A stretch of DNA of 64,000 nucleotides from Tolypothrix brevis GSE-NOS-MK-07-07A (GTDB lineage Bacteria > Cyanobacteriota > Cyanobacteriia > Cyanobacteriales > Nostocaceae). The DNA is taken from positions 186,001 to 250,000 of the forward strand of contig JAHHIJ010000002.1 in the NCBI GenBank assembly GCA_019358985.1, written 5' to 3'. The first letter of the stretch is position 1. The number at the start of each line of letters is the position of its first letter. This document shows, piece by piece, positions 20,210-30,109 of the stretch. A model generated the notes under the pieces. That model saw only the letters and a list, made by a program, of their open reading frames with translations, ran no database searches and had not been told where the DNA came from. The translations under genes were made by a program, and so were the position numbers.

Positions 20210-21121
20210 ATGGCGGATCAATTAATTCGCGCCACAGCGGCTGATAGTGGAATTCGTGCAGTCGGTGTGATTACCACACGTCTGACAGAAGAAGCAAGGA
20301 CTAGACACAAACTTTCTTATGTAGCAACCGCAGCCTTGGGTCGAACTATGGCAGCTGGCTTGTTAATGGCTTCTAATATGAAGCGAGAAGGCTCTAGAGT
20401 CAATGTCCGAATTAAAGGCGATGGTCCTTTGGGTGGTATCTTGGTAGATGCTGGCTTGGATGGAACAGTACGCGGCTATGTAGAAAATGCCGCTGTGGAA
20501 TTGCCTCCCAATGCTAAAGGAAAACTTGATGTTGGTGGCGCAGTCGGTAATGGCTACCTTTACGTCGTTCGGGATATGGGTTACGGCTATCCTTACTCTA
20601 GTACGGTAGAACTCGTTTCTGGGGAAATTGGCGACGATGTAGCTCATTACCTGGTAAACTCAGAACAGACACCTTCAGCTGTAGTTTTAGGTGTGTTCGT
20701 GGGTGCAAATGGGGTGACTGCTGCTGGAGGCTTACTCGTACAAGTGTTGCCAAAAGCCGCTAGAGATGAAGAGCTAGTAGCAAAGCTGGAATCACGAGTG
20801 GCGGGTTTAGCTGGATTTACGCCATTGTTGCAAGCAGGCAAAACATTGCCAGAAATCTTTCAAGACTTGCTGGGTGATATGGGTTTGGTGATTTTCCCCG
20901 AAACTCAAATGCTACGCTTTAATTGTGGTTGCTCTTTTAACCGCGTACTCGGAGCATTAAAAATTTTAGGAAAAGCTGAACTGCAAGACATGATTGTCAA
21001 AGATGATGGTGCTGAGGCAATTTGCGATTTTTGCGGCACAGTATATCACGCAAGTAGCGACCAGCTAGCGCAACTAATTGACGATTTACAGGCGGAATCT
21101 TCCGTTTCGAGACAAGTATAA
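20210..21121 (+). CDS. hslO: redox-regulated chaperone Hsp33
   Basis: The 303-residue Hsp33 is a cytoplasmic holdase that is activated by oxidation. The N-terminal domain reads MADQLIRATAADSGIRAVGVITTRL and includes the conserved GDGPLGGILVDAG. The C-terminal redox switch has the four zinc cysteines as FNCGCSFNR and CDFCGTVYH. Start ATG 20210 is chosen because family members begin at MADQLIRA; an upstream TTG/ATG frame would add 27 unconserved residues. Confidence 0.97.
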   Translation: MADQLIRATAADSGIRAVGVITTRLTEEARTRHKLSYVATAALGRTMAAGLLMASNMKREGSRVNVRIKGDGPLGGILVDAGLDGTVRGYVENAAVELPPNAKGKLDVGGAVGNGYLYVVRDMGYGYPYSSTVELVSGEIGDDVAHYLVNSEQTPSAVVLGVFVGANGVTAAGGLLVQVLPKAARDEELVAKLESRVAGLAGFTPLLQAGKTLPEIFQDLLGDMGLVIFPETQMLRFNCGCSFNRVLGALKILGKAELQDMIVKDDGAEAICDFCGTVYHASSDQLAQLIDDLQAESSVSRQV

Positions 21122-21254
21122 TAAGATACGAATATTTTTTGAGGTTAATGATATATATGGAGAGACTAGCTTTTTGATGACGAGAAAGTTACTATGGCAA
21201 CAAAGAAATTATCGATCCATAACAGATTCCTGTGAAACTATTTTGGTGTGAGAG

Positions 21255-23294
21255 ATGACAGAACGGGATATTCCAGAGAGTTGGTCATCAGCCAGAGCAA
21301 CAGAGCCAGATAAAATAACCAGATTATCGCCATCGCCAGAACTTGGTGAAACTCATGTGTCTGGTGTTCCAGCTAATGGTTCTACCTCAAAGTCAGTGAA
21401 GCGCCGAAAAAAACGCAATTCTGATGAAGAAACTGTGACAACCAGCACTCCTTATGGTAGAATGCCCAACTGGATGAAAAGTTGGGTATTATGGACTGTT
21501 TTATTAGCGTTGGTTCCTGGTAGTATCGGCTTTATTTCTATGGCGATGCTGCTAAAGTTACCAACGGCGCCAAACTGTCCATCGATTTTTTGGCCCCTTG
21601 CTAGTGCATCGGTGCGACTGCACTGCGCTCAATTGGCGGCTTCTAAGCAGACGGTGAATGACTTGTTACAAGCCATCGCCTTAGTCAAGCAACTGCCAGA
21701 AAATCACCCACTACGGCGAGAAATAAATCGCAACCTAGAAGAGTGGTCGCTTTCAATTTTACAGCTAGCCGATCAAAGTTTTCAATCAGGGAAGTTAGAC
21801 GAAGCGATCGCTACAGCACGTAAAATCCCTCAAGACCTCTCGGCTGATAAATTAGTAGATGAGCAAATCTCCAAATGGCAGTCCACTTGGTCTAAGGGAG
21901 AAAAAATATACCAAACAGCGGAAAACGAACTACGCCAAACACATTGGCAATCCGCTTTTATGGCGGCATCTAAATTGCTGCGGGTAGATAATAAATACTG
22001 GCAAACAGCTAAGTACGATCAATTGAATCGCTTGATTGTGTCAGCGCGGGAAGATGGTGAGAAGTTAGCAAAAGCCAAGGGTTTGGCTGAAGACTCTGGA
22101 GTAGATAATTTACTAAAAGCCATCAAAGTAGCTGAATCAATAGAGCAAGATAGTTACGTTTATCAAAAGGCACAGGCAACGATTTCAGTATTTGGACGTA
22201 AAATGCTGGCATTAGCACAGAAACAGCTAGATCGTCGAGATGCAGATGAAGCGCTGGAAATTGTCGGCAAAATCCCGGTAAGTACAAAGCTCAAGTTGGA
22301 AATTGAAGACTTTACAGCTATAGCTGATGCCCAAAGAAATGCGTGGTTAGGCACTGTTTCTGGTTTAGAAACAGCGATCGCCCAAGCACAACAAATTGAC
22401 CCCTCAAGACCAGTTTACGACAAGGCACAAAAACTGATTGCCCGTTGGCAGTTGGAAGTTGAAGATGTTGCCAATCTAGACAAAGCTCGTACACTGGCAA
22501 ATCAGGGAACAATTAGTGATTTGAATGCAGCCATCGCTCAAGCGCGTCTTATCCCGGTTAATAATCCTCGTGGATCTGAAGCTAGGCAAGATATAGGACA
22601 ATGGCGTGCCAAAGTTGAGACAATCGAAGATAAACCTTATTTGGAACGCGCTGAACAGATAAGTTTTATAGAAGATGTTAACTCATTGCAAGCTGCGATC
22701 GCCGAAGCAAGTCAAATTCGTAATGGTCGGGCATTGTATCCAGAAGCACGCCGAAAAATTCGCACATGGACGGCAAAAATTCAGCGAATTGAAGATCAGC
22801 CATACTTGGATCAAGCCAGACAAATTGCTAGTAGCGGCGATCTAGCCTCTGCAATTAAAGCTGCCGAACAAATTGCCTCATCGGGACGCGCACTAAGTGG
22901 TGAAGCACAAGCGTCTATAGACGATTGGCAAGGGCAAATCCGCGCCAGACAAAATTGGAGAAAAGCGCGGGAAGTCGCACTTGCTGGCACTCCTGAGGCT
23001 TTGTCAGAGGCAATACAGCTAGCGGATCGAGTGCCAAGTCGTAGTTTGTTACGCAATGATGTGAATCCGGCTATTGACCAATGGAGTCAGCAATTATTAG
23101 ATATAGCCCGCTCTCAGAGTCAGTCTGATATTACCCAAGGTATTGAAACCGCAAAACTGATTCCCCAAGGTTCTGCTGCTTACAGCGCAGCGCGAGAGCA
23201 AATTAGGAATTGGCGCGAGTTGCTCAAGCCTCAGCCTGAACCTGAACCAGAGCAATCTCCGGAGGAATCGACAACGACACCTGAGCAACAGTAA
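21255..23294 (+). CDS. single-pass membrane protein with TPR-like internal repeats
   Basis: The 679-residue protein has a polar N-terminus (about 1-75), one membrane segment (SWVLWTVLLALVPGSIGFISM, about 80-102), and then a long alpha-helical region. That region is built of repeated units of 45-70 residues, each with an A-rich helix and a closing W (for example LDQARQIASSGDLASAIKAAEQI and then IDDWQGQI). The repeats resemble TPR-like solenoids. The tail is P/E-rich. Similar cyanobacterial proteins are sometimes labelled chromosome-segregation-like, which I do not support from the sequence. It lies 133 bp downstream of hslO on the same strand. A scaffold role is inferred only. Confidence 0.7.
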   Translation: MTERDIPESWSSARATEPDKITRLSPSPELGETHVSGVPANGSTSKSVKRRKKRNSDEETVTTSTPYGRMPNWMKSWVLWTVLLALVPGSIGFISMAMLLKLPTAPNCPSIFWPLASASVRLHCAQLAASKQTVNDLLQAIALVKQLPENHPLRREINRNLEEWSLSILQLADQSFQSGKLDEAIATARKIPQDLSADKLVDEQISKWQSTWSKGEKIYQTAENELRQTHWQSAFMAASKLLRVDNKYWQTAKYDQLNRLIVSAREDGEKLAKAKGLAEDSGVDNLLKAIKVAESIEQDSYVYQKAQATISVFGRKMLALAQKQLDRRDADEALEIVGKIPVSTKLKLEIEDFTAIADAQRNAWLGTVSGLETAIAQAQQIDPSRPVYDKAQKLIARWQLEVEDVANLDKARTLANQGTISDLNAAIAQARLIPVNNPRGSEARQDIGQWRAKVETIEDKPYLERAEQISFIEDVNSLQAAIAEASQIRNGRALYPEARRKIRTWTAKIQRIEDQPYLDQARQIASSGDLASAIKAAEQIASSGRALSGEAQASIDDWQGQIRARQNWRKAREVALAGTPEALSEAIQLADRVPSRSLLRNDVNPAIDQWSQQLLDIARSQSQSDITQGIETAKLIPQGSAAYSAAREQIRNWRELLKPQPEPEPEQSPEESTTTPEQQ

Positions 23295-23514
23295 TATCAA
23301 ATCTGGTTGTGAGATATTGATTTTGCTGCATTACCCGCCATAGGTTAAAACCTATGGCTAATAGCTAAAGTCATCTCAAGATGACTAGTACCGCTGCGGG
23401 GAAGTCACGCATTCAAAAGTATTATGGAATGGGCTTTTTACAGATGTGCTCGCTTTTTTTATATATCAGCGATAATGTACTAAACCGCTTAATTGTACAA
23501 ATTGTGAGAATCTG

Positions 23515-23796
23515 ATGATTATCATTTCATCGAGCGAAACACGAGAAAATTGGGGAGAGATACGCCGTAAAGCTCAGAGGGATGTTATTGAGGTGCAATC
23601 ACATGGCAAGCCTGATGTGTACATTCTAAGCCCTGAAATATTTGAGGAATATCAAAGGCTCAAATATGAATCTCTCAAAAATAAGCTTGAAAAAGGTAGG
23701 TTGCAGGCTGAACAGGGTCATTTTTCGGATGCGACTGTGGATGACATCCTAAAGAAGGGTGACGCGCTTTATGAGCAAAGAACATCGAATCGTTAA
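23515..23796 (+). CDS. Phd/YefM-type antitoxin
   Basis: The 93-residue protein begins MIIISSSETRENWGEIRRKAQRDVIEVQSHGKPDVYILSPEIFEEY. This is the fold of Phd/YefM antitoxins: a short beta strand, a DNA-binding helix and the LSPEIFEEYQRL turn. The variable acidic C-terminus should neutralise the toxin. It overlaps the downstream toxin start by 26 bp (23771-23796), a typical coupled toxin-antitoxin arrangement. The pair is probably autoregulated by binding its own promoter, in the AT-rich spacer upstream. Confidence 0.88.
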   Translation: MIIISSSETRENWGEIRRKAQRDVIEVQSHGKPDVYILSPEIFEEYQRLKYESLKNKLEKGRLQAEQGHFSDATVDDILKKGDALYEQRTSNR

Positions 23797-24082
23797 GCTT
23801 ACCCTAGAAGCCGAAGAGGATCTTCAAGAGATATACGTGTATGGCAGAGAAACTTGGGGCAAGGGGAGAGCAGAGCTATTCATTATTGCCTTGTATGATC
23901 GGTTTCAATTCCTTTGTGACAATCCTGAAATAGGGCGAAAACGAGAAGAATTTTATCCAGGGTGTCGTAGTTGGGTATTCGAGAGCTACGTCATTTTCTA
24001 TCAAGTGAAAGATACATACATTGAAGTAATAGGCATTGTTCACGGTAGTAAGGATATCAACCGTTACTTTAGAGGTGAATAA
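23771..24082 (+). CDS. ParE/RelE superfamily toxin
   Basis: The 103-residue protein (MSKEHRIVKLTLEAEEDLQEIYVYGRETWG) has the ParE pattern. LTLEAEEDLQEIY starts the fold, NPEIGRKREEFYPGCRSW lies in the middle, and YVIFYQVKDTYIEVIGIVHGSKDINRYF ends it. ParE proteins poison gyrase and RelE proteins cleave mRNA; sequence alone favours ParE. The start is ATG 23771 rather than GTG 23759. It forms an operon with the overlapping antitoxin. Confidence 0.88.
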   Translation: MSKEHRIVKLTLEAEEDLQEIYVYGRETWGKGRAELFIIALYDRFQFLCDNPEIGRKREEFYPGCRSWVFESYVIFYQVKDTYIEVIGIVHGSKDINRYFRGE

Positions 24083-24350
24083 GCCTGTTCTGTCCTTTCA
24101 AGTAAAATCTATTGTGGGCTGGGATTTTATTTTGTCGGCTTTATTTGTATCAGGCTTTTCGTGAAATGGTATAAGGGTAAAGCATTGGTGTAACCTTAAT
24201 TGTTTGTGTATATCGATGCCAATTGTTTGCAGGTGAATTTTGAAGATCAAGATTGTGACTCTGAGGAATAATGTTGCACAATATTGAGGTTCCACTAACG
24301 TCAGGCATTCTCCGGCTGATGTCGTCCTCCTTTGTTTGTCGCAATCTACT

Positions 24351-25586
24351 ATGGCAAAAATTAACAACAATTACCTTAAGCTCAAAGCAGGCTATCTATT
24401 CCCCGAAATTGCTCGACGAGTCAATGCTTTCGCGGAGGCAAACAGTGATGCAAATATCATTCGGTTAGGTATTGGTGATGTCACCGAACCTTTACCTGAA
24501 GCTTGTCGCACAGCTATGATTAAAGCTGTCGAAGAAATGGGCAAAAGCTCTACCTTTAAAGGCTATGGTCCGGAACAAGGTTATGCCTGGTTGCGAGAGA
24601 AAATTGCTTTACATGACTTTCAATCTCGCGGATGTGAGGTTGATGCATCGGAAATTTTCATTTCTGACGGTTCTAAGTGCGACACGGGCAATATTCTGGA
24701 TATATTTGGTAATGATAATGCGATCGCTGTCACCGATCCTGTTTATCCGGTGTATGTAGATACCAATGTCATGGCTGGACATACGGGAGCGGCTAATGAT
24801 AAAGGTGAATTTGAAGGCTTTGTGTATTTGCCAATTACCGCTGAGAATAACTTTACTGCCGAAATTCCGGACAAGAAAATCGATTTAATTTATCTGTGTT
24901 TCCCCAATAATCCCACCGGTGCAACTGCTAGCAAACAACATCTCAAGGCTTGGGTGGATTATGCTAAATCTCATAACTCGATCATCTTCTTTGATGCGGC
25001 TTACGAAGCGTTTATCACCGATTCTGAGATTCCCCACTCGATTTATGAAATTGAAGGTGCAAGAGATTGTGCGATCGAGTTTCGCTCTTTCTCCAAAAAT
25101 GCCGGCTTTACCGGTACTCGTTGTGCCTTAACAGTTGTGCCAAAGACACTCAAAGGCAAAGCTGCTGATGATTCTGATGTGGAACTGTGGAAGTTGTGGA
25201 ATCGTCGTCAATCTACCAAGTTTAATGGAGTGTCTTACATTGTCCAACGCGGAGCGGAGGCAGTTTACTCTGAGGAAGGACTAGCACAAACTAAGGCACT
25301 TGTCAACTTTTATATGGAAAATGCGAAAATAATTCGCGATCAACTGACAGCAGCAGGATTGCAGGTATATGGCGGCGTAAATGCGCCTTACGTCTGGGTG
25401 AAAACACCTGATAATTTATCGAGTTGGGATTTCTTCGATAAATTGTTGCAAACTGTAAACGTTGTGGGAACACCCGGTTCTGGTTTTGGTGCTGCGGGTG
25501 AAGGTTATTTTCGGATTTCGGCATTTAATAGCCGGGAAAACGTGGAAGAGGCGATGAAACGGATTACCGAGAAGTTTAGAATGTAA
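24351..25586 (+). CDS. dapL: LL-diaminopimelate aminotransferase
   Basis: The 411-residue PLP enzyme converts tetrahydrodipicolinate directly to LL-diaminopimelate in lysine and peptidoglycan synthesis, the route used by cyanobacteria and plants. It has the DapL start [24 protein letters not shown] and [27 protein letters not shown] and the PLP-lysine block [13 protein letters not shown] are also present, and it ends with [20 protein letters not shown]. The length is exactly typical. ATG 24351 is preferred over TTG 24336. Confidence 0.97.
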   Translation: MAKINNNYLKLKAGYLFPEIARRVNAFAEANSDANIIRLGIGDVTEPLPEACRTAMIKAVEEMGKSSTFKGYGPEQGYAWLREKIALHDFQSRGCEVDASEIFISDGSKCDTGNILDIFGNDNAIAVTDPVYPVYVDTNVMAGHTGAANDKGEFEGFVYLPITAENNFTAEIPDKKIDLIYLCFPNNPTGATASKQHLKAWVDYAKSHNSIIFFDAAYEAFITDSEIPHSIYEIEGARDCAIEFRSFSKNAGFTGTRCALTVVPKTLKGKAADDSDVELWKLWNRRQSTKFNGVSYIVQRGAEAVYSEEGLAQTKALVNFYMENAKIIRDQLTAAGLQVYGGVNAPYVWVKTPDNLSSWDFFDKLLQTVNVVGTPGSGFGAAGEGYFRISAFNSRENVEEAMKRITEKFRM

Positions 25587-25778
25587 TAATCGGGGTGTTT
25601 TGCCCTTCCTTGAGTACGTAATTAGTTCTCCGCCGCTACACCTAGTGTTAGAAGCGGCGGAGAATGTTAATATGCATCATATAATAGCTAAGTTTTAAAT
25701 TCCTGCTAAATCAACACCTTTTAAAATTTGGACTAAAGATCGCAAAATTATTGGAGAGGTTTTAAGGAGTAATTGCTT

Positions 25779-26348
25779 ATGCTGCTATCAACTCAGGTAT
25801 CTTCAAACCTTTCACTAGAAGAGTTTCTGAAATTGTCAGAAACAAAACCAGCTAGTGAATATATCGACGGACGCATCTACCAAAAGCCAATGGCACAGGG
25901 AAAACATAGTACAATTCAAATTTGTTTAGCTACTGCTATTAATCAGATTGGAATCAATCAAAAAATAGCTTATGCATTTCCAGAATTACGCTGTACATTC
26001 GCGGGACGCTCTTTAGTTCCAGATATTGCTGTATTTGAATGGCAAAGAATTCCTCTTGATGCCAAAGGCAGAGTAGCTAATAAATTTGAAATTTATCCAG
26101 ATTGGATAATTGAAATTCTTTCTCCTGAACAATCTCCAAACCGAGTTATCCGTAAAATTACATTTTCTATCCAAAATGGTACAAAGCTAGGTTGGTTTCT
26201 TGACCCCGAAGATGAATCTGTAATGGTTTTTCAACCTAACCAACTACCAGAAATTAAAGAAGGACAAGATATTTTACCAGTTCTCAGTGTATTAGGAGAC
26301 TGGCAATTATCTGTTGCAGATGTATTCGCTTGGTTAAGTTTTACATAA
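25779..26348 (+). CDS. Uma2-family putative endonuclease (intact)
   Basis: The 189-residue protein is a complete Uma2/DUF820 member. It has SLEEFLKLSETKPASEYIDGRIYQKPM, LVPDIAVFEW (acidic catalytic residue), WIIEILSPEQS (ExK-like half) and KLGWFLDPEDESVMVF. The family is hugely expanded in cyanobacteria and has a restriction-endonuclease-like fold of uncertain function. A good ribosome-binding site (AAGGAG) lies nine bases before ATG 25779, so the TTG at 25773 is rejected. Confidence 0.88.
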   Translation: MLLSTQVSSNLSLEEFLKLSETKPASEYIDGRIYQKPMAQGKHSTIQICLATAINQIGINQKIAYAFPELRCTFAGRSLVPDIAVFEWQRIPLDAKGRVANKFEIYPDWIIEILSPEQSPNRVIRKITFSIQNGTKLGWFLDPEDESVMVFQPNQLPEIKEGQDILPVLSVLGDWQLSVADVFAWLSFT

Positions 26349-26408
26349 AAAATTGTTAAGAATAATTGCAGATGGCTGGCGGTTAGAATCTGTATTAAAA
26401 TTCAACAA

Positions 26409-26497
26409 AGATATCTCCAGAAATTAATTATGCGTTTCCCGAAACCCTTGATTAGACCTAGCAATGCTACGTCTACACGTTTTTTCTGGAGATGTCT
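26409..26497. mobile_element. MITE-like element, family M1, copy a
   Basis: The ends AGATATCTCCAGAAA and TTTCTGGAGATGTCT are inverted repeats. The inside reads ATTATGCGTTTCCCGAAACCC and then a degraded GTAGCAATGCTAC palindrome. The same layout occurs at 38301-38390 and 50581-50670 and, more diverged, at 52440-52531. There is no transposase frame. Confidence 0.7.
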
Positions 26498-26510
26498 AAA
26501 GGTTAATTTT

Positions 26511-27140
26511 TTAATTTACCTTATTTGCATCTTGCCCGTAAGCCTGCCAAGCTAAGTCTATCAGACCGTCGGCGATCGCTGCTGCAATTACAGCATTACC
26601 TTTGCGACTGTTAAGTGTAATATTAGGTACGAGAGAATCGTGTAAACGTTCTTTAGCAGCATCCACATTTACAAATCCGGCTGGGGTAGCGATGATTAAA
26701 GCTGGTCGAATTTCTTCCGCTTCAATTAAATCAACTATTGCTGTCAGAGCGGTTTGCGCTTGACCGACAATATAAATACCTTCTGGGTAACGTTTAGCTA
26801 AAGTTTCAATTCCCCAGGCAACACGAGTTTTGTCTTTTTGGGGACGTGTCAGCGCTTCCATACTGCAATACACCGGATTGGCAAAAGTATTTTGAATGTG
26901 TTGTGCTATACCCACTTGCACCATTGGCACATCTACAACAATCGTGGTACGTGCCGCTAGTGCTGCTGCTCCCGCTTGCAAAGCACGCTCAGAAAAGCGA
27001 ATCAAAGAATTATACTCAAAGTCGGCTGTTGCATAAATTACCCGCCGGACAATTTCATACTCTGCTGGTGAAAAGACATGTTCGCCAATTTCACTATCAA
27101 TCATTGCCAAACTTTGAGCATCAGTTAGGTGCCATTCCAT
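26511..27140 (-). CDS. cobH: precorrin-8X methylmutase
   Basis: The 209-residue enzyme moves the C-11 methyl group of precorrin-8X to C-12, giving hydrogenobyrinate or its cobalt form, in cobamide (pseudo-B12) synthesis. Family blocks include DFEYNSLIRFSERALQAGAAAL (with the catalytic-region residues), VVDVPMVQVGI, AWGIETL, IYIVGQAQTAL and PALIIATPAGFVNVDAAKE. Start ATG 27140 gives the usual length; the longer frame to 27203 adds 21 unconserved residues. The gene is called cobH or cbiC depending on pathway naming. It is isolated from other cobalamin genes. Confidence 0.93.
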   Translation of the reverse strand: MEWHLTDAQSLAMIDSEIGEHVFSPAEYEIVRRVIYATADFEYNSLIRFSERALQAGAAALAARTTIVVDVPMVQVGIAQHIQNTFANPVYCSMEALTRPQKDKTRVAWGIETLAKRYPEGIYIVGQAQTALTAIVDLIEAEEIRPALIIATPAGFVNVDAAKERLHDSLVPNITLNSRKGNAVIAAAIADGLIDLAWQAYGQDANKVN

Positions 27141-27241
27141 CGGTATCAGCTTCTCTAGAGCTTTCAGCTTACAGCTTATCAGGAATAGAGAGTCAAAAGT
27201 CAATGGTCAAAAGTGAGCAGTTAATTAAAAATTTATAACTC

Positions 27242-27269
27242 GTAGAGACGCGATCGGTCGCGTCTCTAC
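27242..27269. repeat. palindromic repeat, GCGATCGGTCGC centre
   Basis: The arms GTAGAGACG and CGTCTCTAC enclose a CGATCGGTCG-type centre. It lies just beyond the stop of the TPM gene and upstream of cobH. Confidence 0.85.
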
Positions 27270-27279
27270 AACTCAGCAC

Positions 27280-28089
27280 TTAGGACTCAGCACTAGGAGA
27301 AGACCGGCTGAAAACAATTGACAGATAGGCAACTAACGCACCAATGAGAAAACCAGAGATATTACGAACTATAGGTAGCCACTCGTGCGTCCGCGATACT
27401 ACCGGTCCAATACCGAAGGCAATAAACAAAATTCCCCACAAAGGTGAGAAAATTAAAGCCCATTGCCAAGCAAAACCTTGTTTTTCGCTGCGGGGTTGAC
27501 CTGCAAATCCACAAATTACCCCACCAACTACTGAGCTAATTAGGGTGAGAATCCACTGCTCTCGTGGTAGTCCGGGAACGGCAATGCAACCACCTTTAAG
27601 CAAACAGCCTTTAACTGATTGTAAGGCTTGGAGAATGGCTTGGTCTTCGCCTTCTTCTCGGACAAAGTACAAGTTACCGAAGCGGGTTTGTAATTCTATC
27701 CAAAAAGTGCGCGGTAGAAGTTCATAAACTGCATCCCCAACACTAAAGCTGAGGATGTTACCCCCACGGGAATCCGCAACTAGCAGAATGCTTTTGTCAT
27801 CCAAACCCCAAAATTTAATTACTGCGCGACCTGGGGTACGGTCATATTGAGTCAAAACTCTCAGTTTCCAGCCGGTTTCGGCTTGAAATTGATTTAGGTC
27901 ACTGACAAGCTGTTCTTCTTGAATGTCGGTGAGAGTTTTGGCTAAGTCTACAACTGGAGTTGGTTTGTCAGGTAGTAACTCAGGATTGTTATAAGCCAGT
28001 GCGCTTTGGGAATGCATCACCCAAATTGACCCAACCAAGAAAAATACAGTAATGGATACCAGAATTCGTCGCCAAAAACAATTCTGCAT
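27280..28089 (-). CDS. TPM-domain membrane protein
   Basis: The 269-residue protein has an N-terminal signal or anchor (residues about 10-33). A TPM domain (formerly DUF477) follows at about 40-165, with PVVDLAKTLTDIQEEQLVSDLNQFQAETGWKLRVLTQYDRTPG and DKSILLVADSRGGNILSFSVGDAVYELL. Two or three C-terminal membrane helices (about 180-260) end it. The related Psb32 protein of cyanobacteria takes part in photosystem II protection and repair. This protein has the same general layout but cannot be equated with Psb32 by eye. Confidence 0.8.
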   Translation of the reverse strand: MQNCFWRRILVSITVFFLVGSIWVMHSQSALAYNNPELLPDKPTPVVDLAKTLTDIQEEQLVSDLNQFQAETGWKLRVLTQYDRTPGRAVIKFWGLDDKSILLVADSRGGNILSFSVGDAVYELLPRTFWIELQTRFGNLYFVREEGEDQAILQALQSVKGCLLKGGCIAVPGLPREQWILTLISSVVGGVICGFAGQPRSEKQGFAWQWALIFSPLWGILFIAFGIGPVVSRTHEWLPIVRNISGFLIGALVAYLSIVFSRSSPSAES

Positions 28090-28326
28090 GGACGTTTTTA
28101 TACAAATTTCAAGAGTAGACGTGAAGAAGTTGTTTTAAAAGAATACGACAAAAGTGATACTTCTTTACACTTGTTTACTTTACTCTAATCTAAGGGTGTA
28201 GATCAAAGCATTGTTTCACATCCTCATTTTTGGGGAAAAATTAGAAGCGATCGCTTCTTCCATAGGTAAAGTGTCGATAATTAGCTTACTGCATAATTTC
28301 GAGAAAAAGTCAATATTTTTTTAACT

Positions 28327-28884
28327 TTATTCTTGGTCAGACCATTCCTCAGCAAGAGTGGATTTCGGCAACGAATCTTCATCATCAAAACCCCAGCTAG
28401 CAGCGTCATTGTAACCGTTCTCATTGCGGCTGCGTTGCCTCTTGGCTTCACGTTCTCGCGACGTGAGCGGTGATGATGAAGCATTTGGTGACAAACGGTC
28501 AACTTGTCGTCTGGGAGATTTTTGGCGTGTAAAGGTTTTCCAGGCTGCTTTCACGCCAACAAATATGCTGCGCGTACCTATTTGAAGGTTTTGCGCTTGC
28601 TTTTTAGCACTATCCAGGCTTTGATCAACTTGTTTAACAACTTGACTAGCACTCTTGACACCTTCACTGACATCATCAGTTAAGTCACTGATTTCCATAC
28701 CAGTGGTGCGGATAGCATTTAGAGTCGGTGGTAACTCTCGTGAGAGGGTATCAAATAATTTTTCAGCACTACGGGCGGCTCTAGCTAACTCCTGCAAAGC
28801 TGGTATAGCCGCTACTAAAACAGCAGTTAAACTAACGGCGACGAAAAGAATCGATAATCCCAGCCAAAACAGGGGGTCAATCAC
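28327..28884 (-). CDS. DUF948-type membrane-anchored protein
   Basis: The 185-residue protein starts at GTG 28884 and has one N-terminal membrane helix (LFWLGLSILFVAVSLTAVLVAAIPAL). A helical stretch LARAARSAEKLFDTLSRELPPTLNAIRTTGMEISDLTDDV follows, typical of DUF948 proteins. The C-terminus is disordered and charged. It starts 11 bp after the YtxH-like gene ends, so the two are probably one operon with an envelope or stress role. The exact function is unknown. Confidence 0.8.
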   Translation of the reverse strand: MIDPLFWLGLSILFVAVSLTAVLVAAIPALQELARAARSAEKLFDTLSRELPPTLNAIRTTGMEISDLTDDVSEGVKSASQVVKQVDQSLDSAKKQAQNLQIGTRSIFVGVKAAWKTFTRQKSPRRQVDRLSPNASSSPLTSREREAKRQRSRNENGYNDAASWGFDDEDSLPKSTLAEEWSDQE

Positions 28885-28895
28885 AGTTATGCTAT

Positions 28896-29276
28896 CTATG
28901 GGCGATCTAGATTTGAAGTTCGGGAATCGGAATTTTCTAGTTGCATTGAAGCCGCGCTTCGGTTTTCTTGTGCGCTTTTTTGCTTCAAGACTTGACTTTC
29001 TCGTACAGTTGCATCTATCCCGGAGGCGATCGCATCTCGCAGTCGATCCAATGTCTCATCCCAGTTTTTCAATGCGCTGGTAGAAAGACGATCTGCCTGA
29101 ATCTGGACGCTTGTTGATAAATCTTCTGCCAATTCTGGCAAAGCATCGGCAGATTTCTTCAATATTTTCCGCGTTTCGCGCCCAGTACGTGGAGCAGCCA
29201 GTAAACCGGTCAAAGCACCGATAGTAGCTCCTAGCATCAAACCGCCAATAAATACTCCAGAACGGTTGTTAGACAT
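28896..29276 (-). CDS. YtxH-domain protein
   Basis: The 126-residue protein has the YtxH signature, a glycine-rich membrane helix followed by a basic motif (FIGGLMLGATIGALTGLLAAPRTGRETRKILKKSADALPEL), and then an amphipathic helical tail. Such proteins are small, general-stress, membrane-associated proteins. The ribosome-binding site GGAG lies upstream of ATG 29276. It is the first gene of a two-gene unit with the DUF948 protein. Confidence 0.85.
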   Translation of the reverse strand: MSNNRSGVFIGGLMLGATIGALTGLLAAPRTGRETRKILKKSADALPELAEDLSTSVQIQADRLSTSALKNWDETLDRLRDAIASGIDATVRESQVLKQKSAQENRSAASMQLENSDSRTSNLDRP

Positions 29277-29394
29277 CTTCTTATTTTTCTCCTTACACCC
29301 ATTTTAGGTGGGTTTTCACGCCTTGCAAGTCAAAATAATTTTACTTATCTTTTTTAAGTGACAATATATCATCTGAAATTGTTGCCTTTATTTA

Positions 29395-29742
29395 TTAGTT
29401 GATTTTACTACTATTTTTTTCTGATATGAGTGTTCCTAACCCAAGTTTTACAAAATAGCGCCCGTAAATTTGCTGTCCGACAAGCAGTAGGCTGAGTATT
29501 TGCCGTACCTGTTGAATTTGTACTTGTCTCGACTGGTTTCCCTGTCGCAAGTTATGAATATTTTGCTGTCGTCTAGAAATATTTGCCGATGTTCTGTCGA
29601 GTACCGCATGAGTGCAGCGTTCAAGAGCAGTTAACCGATTCGCCATATTCGTCAACCGTTGTTTAAATTTCCACACTCGCCTCGCGACATAAAGTAGTAT
29701 TAAGGAAATGAGAATATTAATAATAACAACTAATGTCACCAT
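29395..29742 (-). CDS. small membrane protein with basic helical tail, unknown
   Basis: I do not recognise this 115-residue protein as a named family. It has an N-terminal membrane helix (VTLVVIINILISLILLYVA), then a basic coiled-coil-like stretch (KFKQRLTNMANRLTALERCTHAVLDRTSANISRRQQ) and a second mildly hydrophobic stretch (ILSLLLVGQQIYGRYFVKLGLG). It precedes the YtxH/DUF948 pair on the same strand, which suggests a related envelope role. Confidence 0.65.
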   Translation of the reverse strand: MVTLVVIINILISLILLYVARRVWKFKQRLTNMANRLTALERCTHAVLDRTSANISRRQQNIHNLRQGNQSRQVQIQQVRQILSLLLVGQQIYGRYFVKLGLGTLISEKNSSKIN

Positions 29743-30050
29743 TTATTGCCTGGGGTAGATGCTTTCAGGGAGCTTGTGCGTGAACAAACCCCTATTAATC
29801 ATAGCGACAGTGCTAGAAATGGTTTAGCAACTTTCTTCAGTTTCCAGTTTCTTGTAAAAAGGAAGTGGTGAACAAAGCTGAAAGAAATGCGATCGCGTAA
29901 ATTTAATCTACTCATTTGAGTAGTTAGTCAGAAGAGCCTCTAGTCACGATTGCTGCCATAAAGCATGGTACTAAAGTCACATTTTATATCAGTCCTTTAG
30001 TCCGAAATATTTTTGGGACATTAGATCCATGTGATTTACCTAAACCAACT

Positions 30051-30101
30051 CTTACGATTGGGACATCAAACTTTTTTGAAGCTTGATGTCCCAATCGTAG
30101 G
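30051..30101 (+). other. long near-perfect hairpin (19-bp stem)
   Basis: TACGATTGGGACATCAA at 30053-30069 is the exact reverse complement of 30083-30099, with a 13-base loop. Pairing extends two positions further outside, one of them a G-T pair. It is not followed by a T run. It ends nine bases before the ATG of the tiny frame at 30110, so it could control translation or be the footprint of an element. Confidence 0.75.
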
Positions 30102-30109
30102 ATATTTTC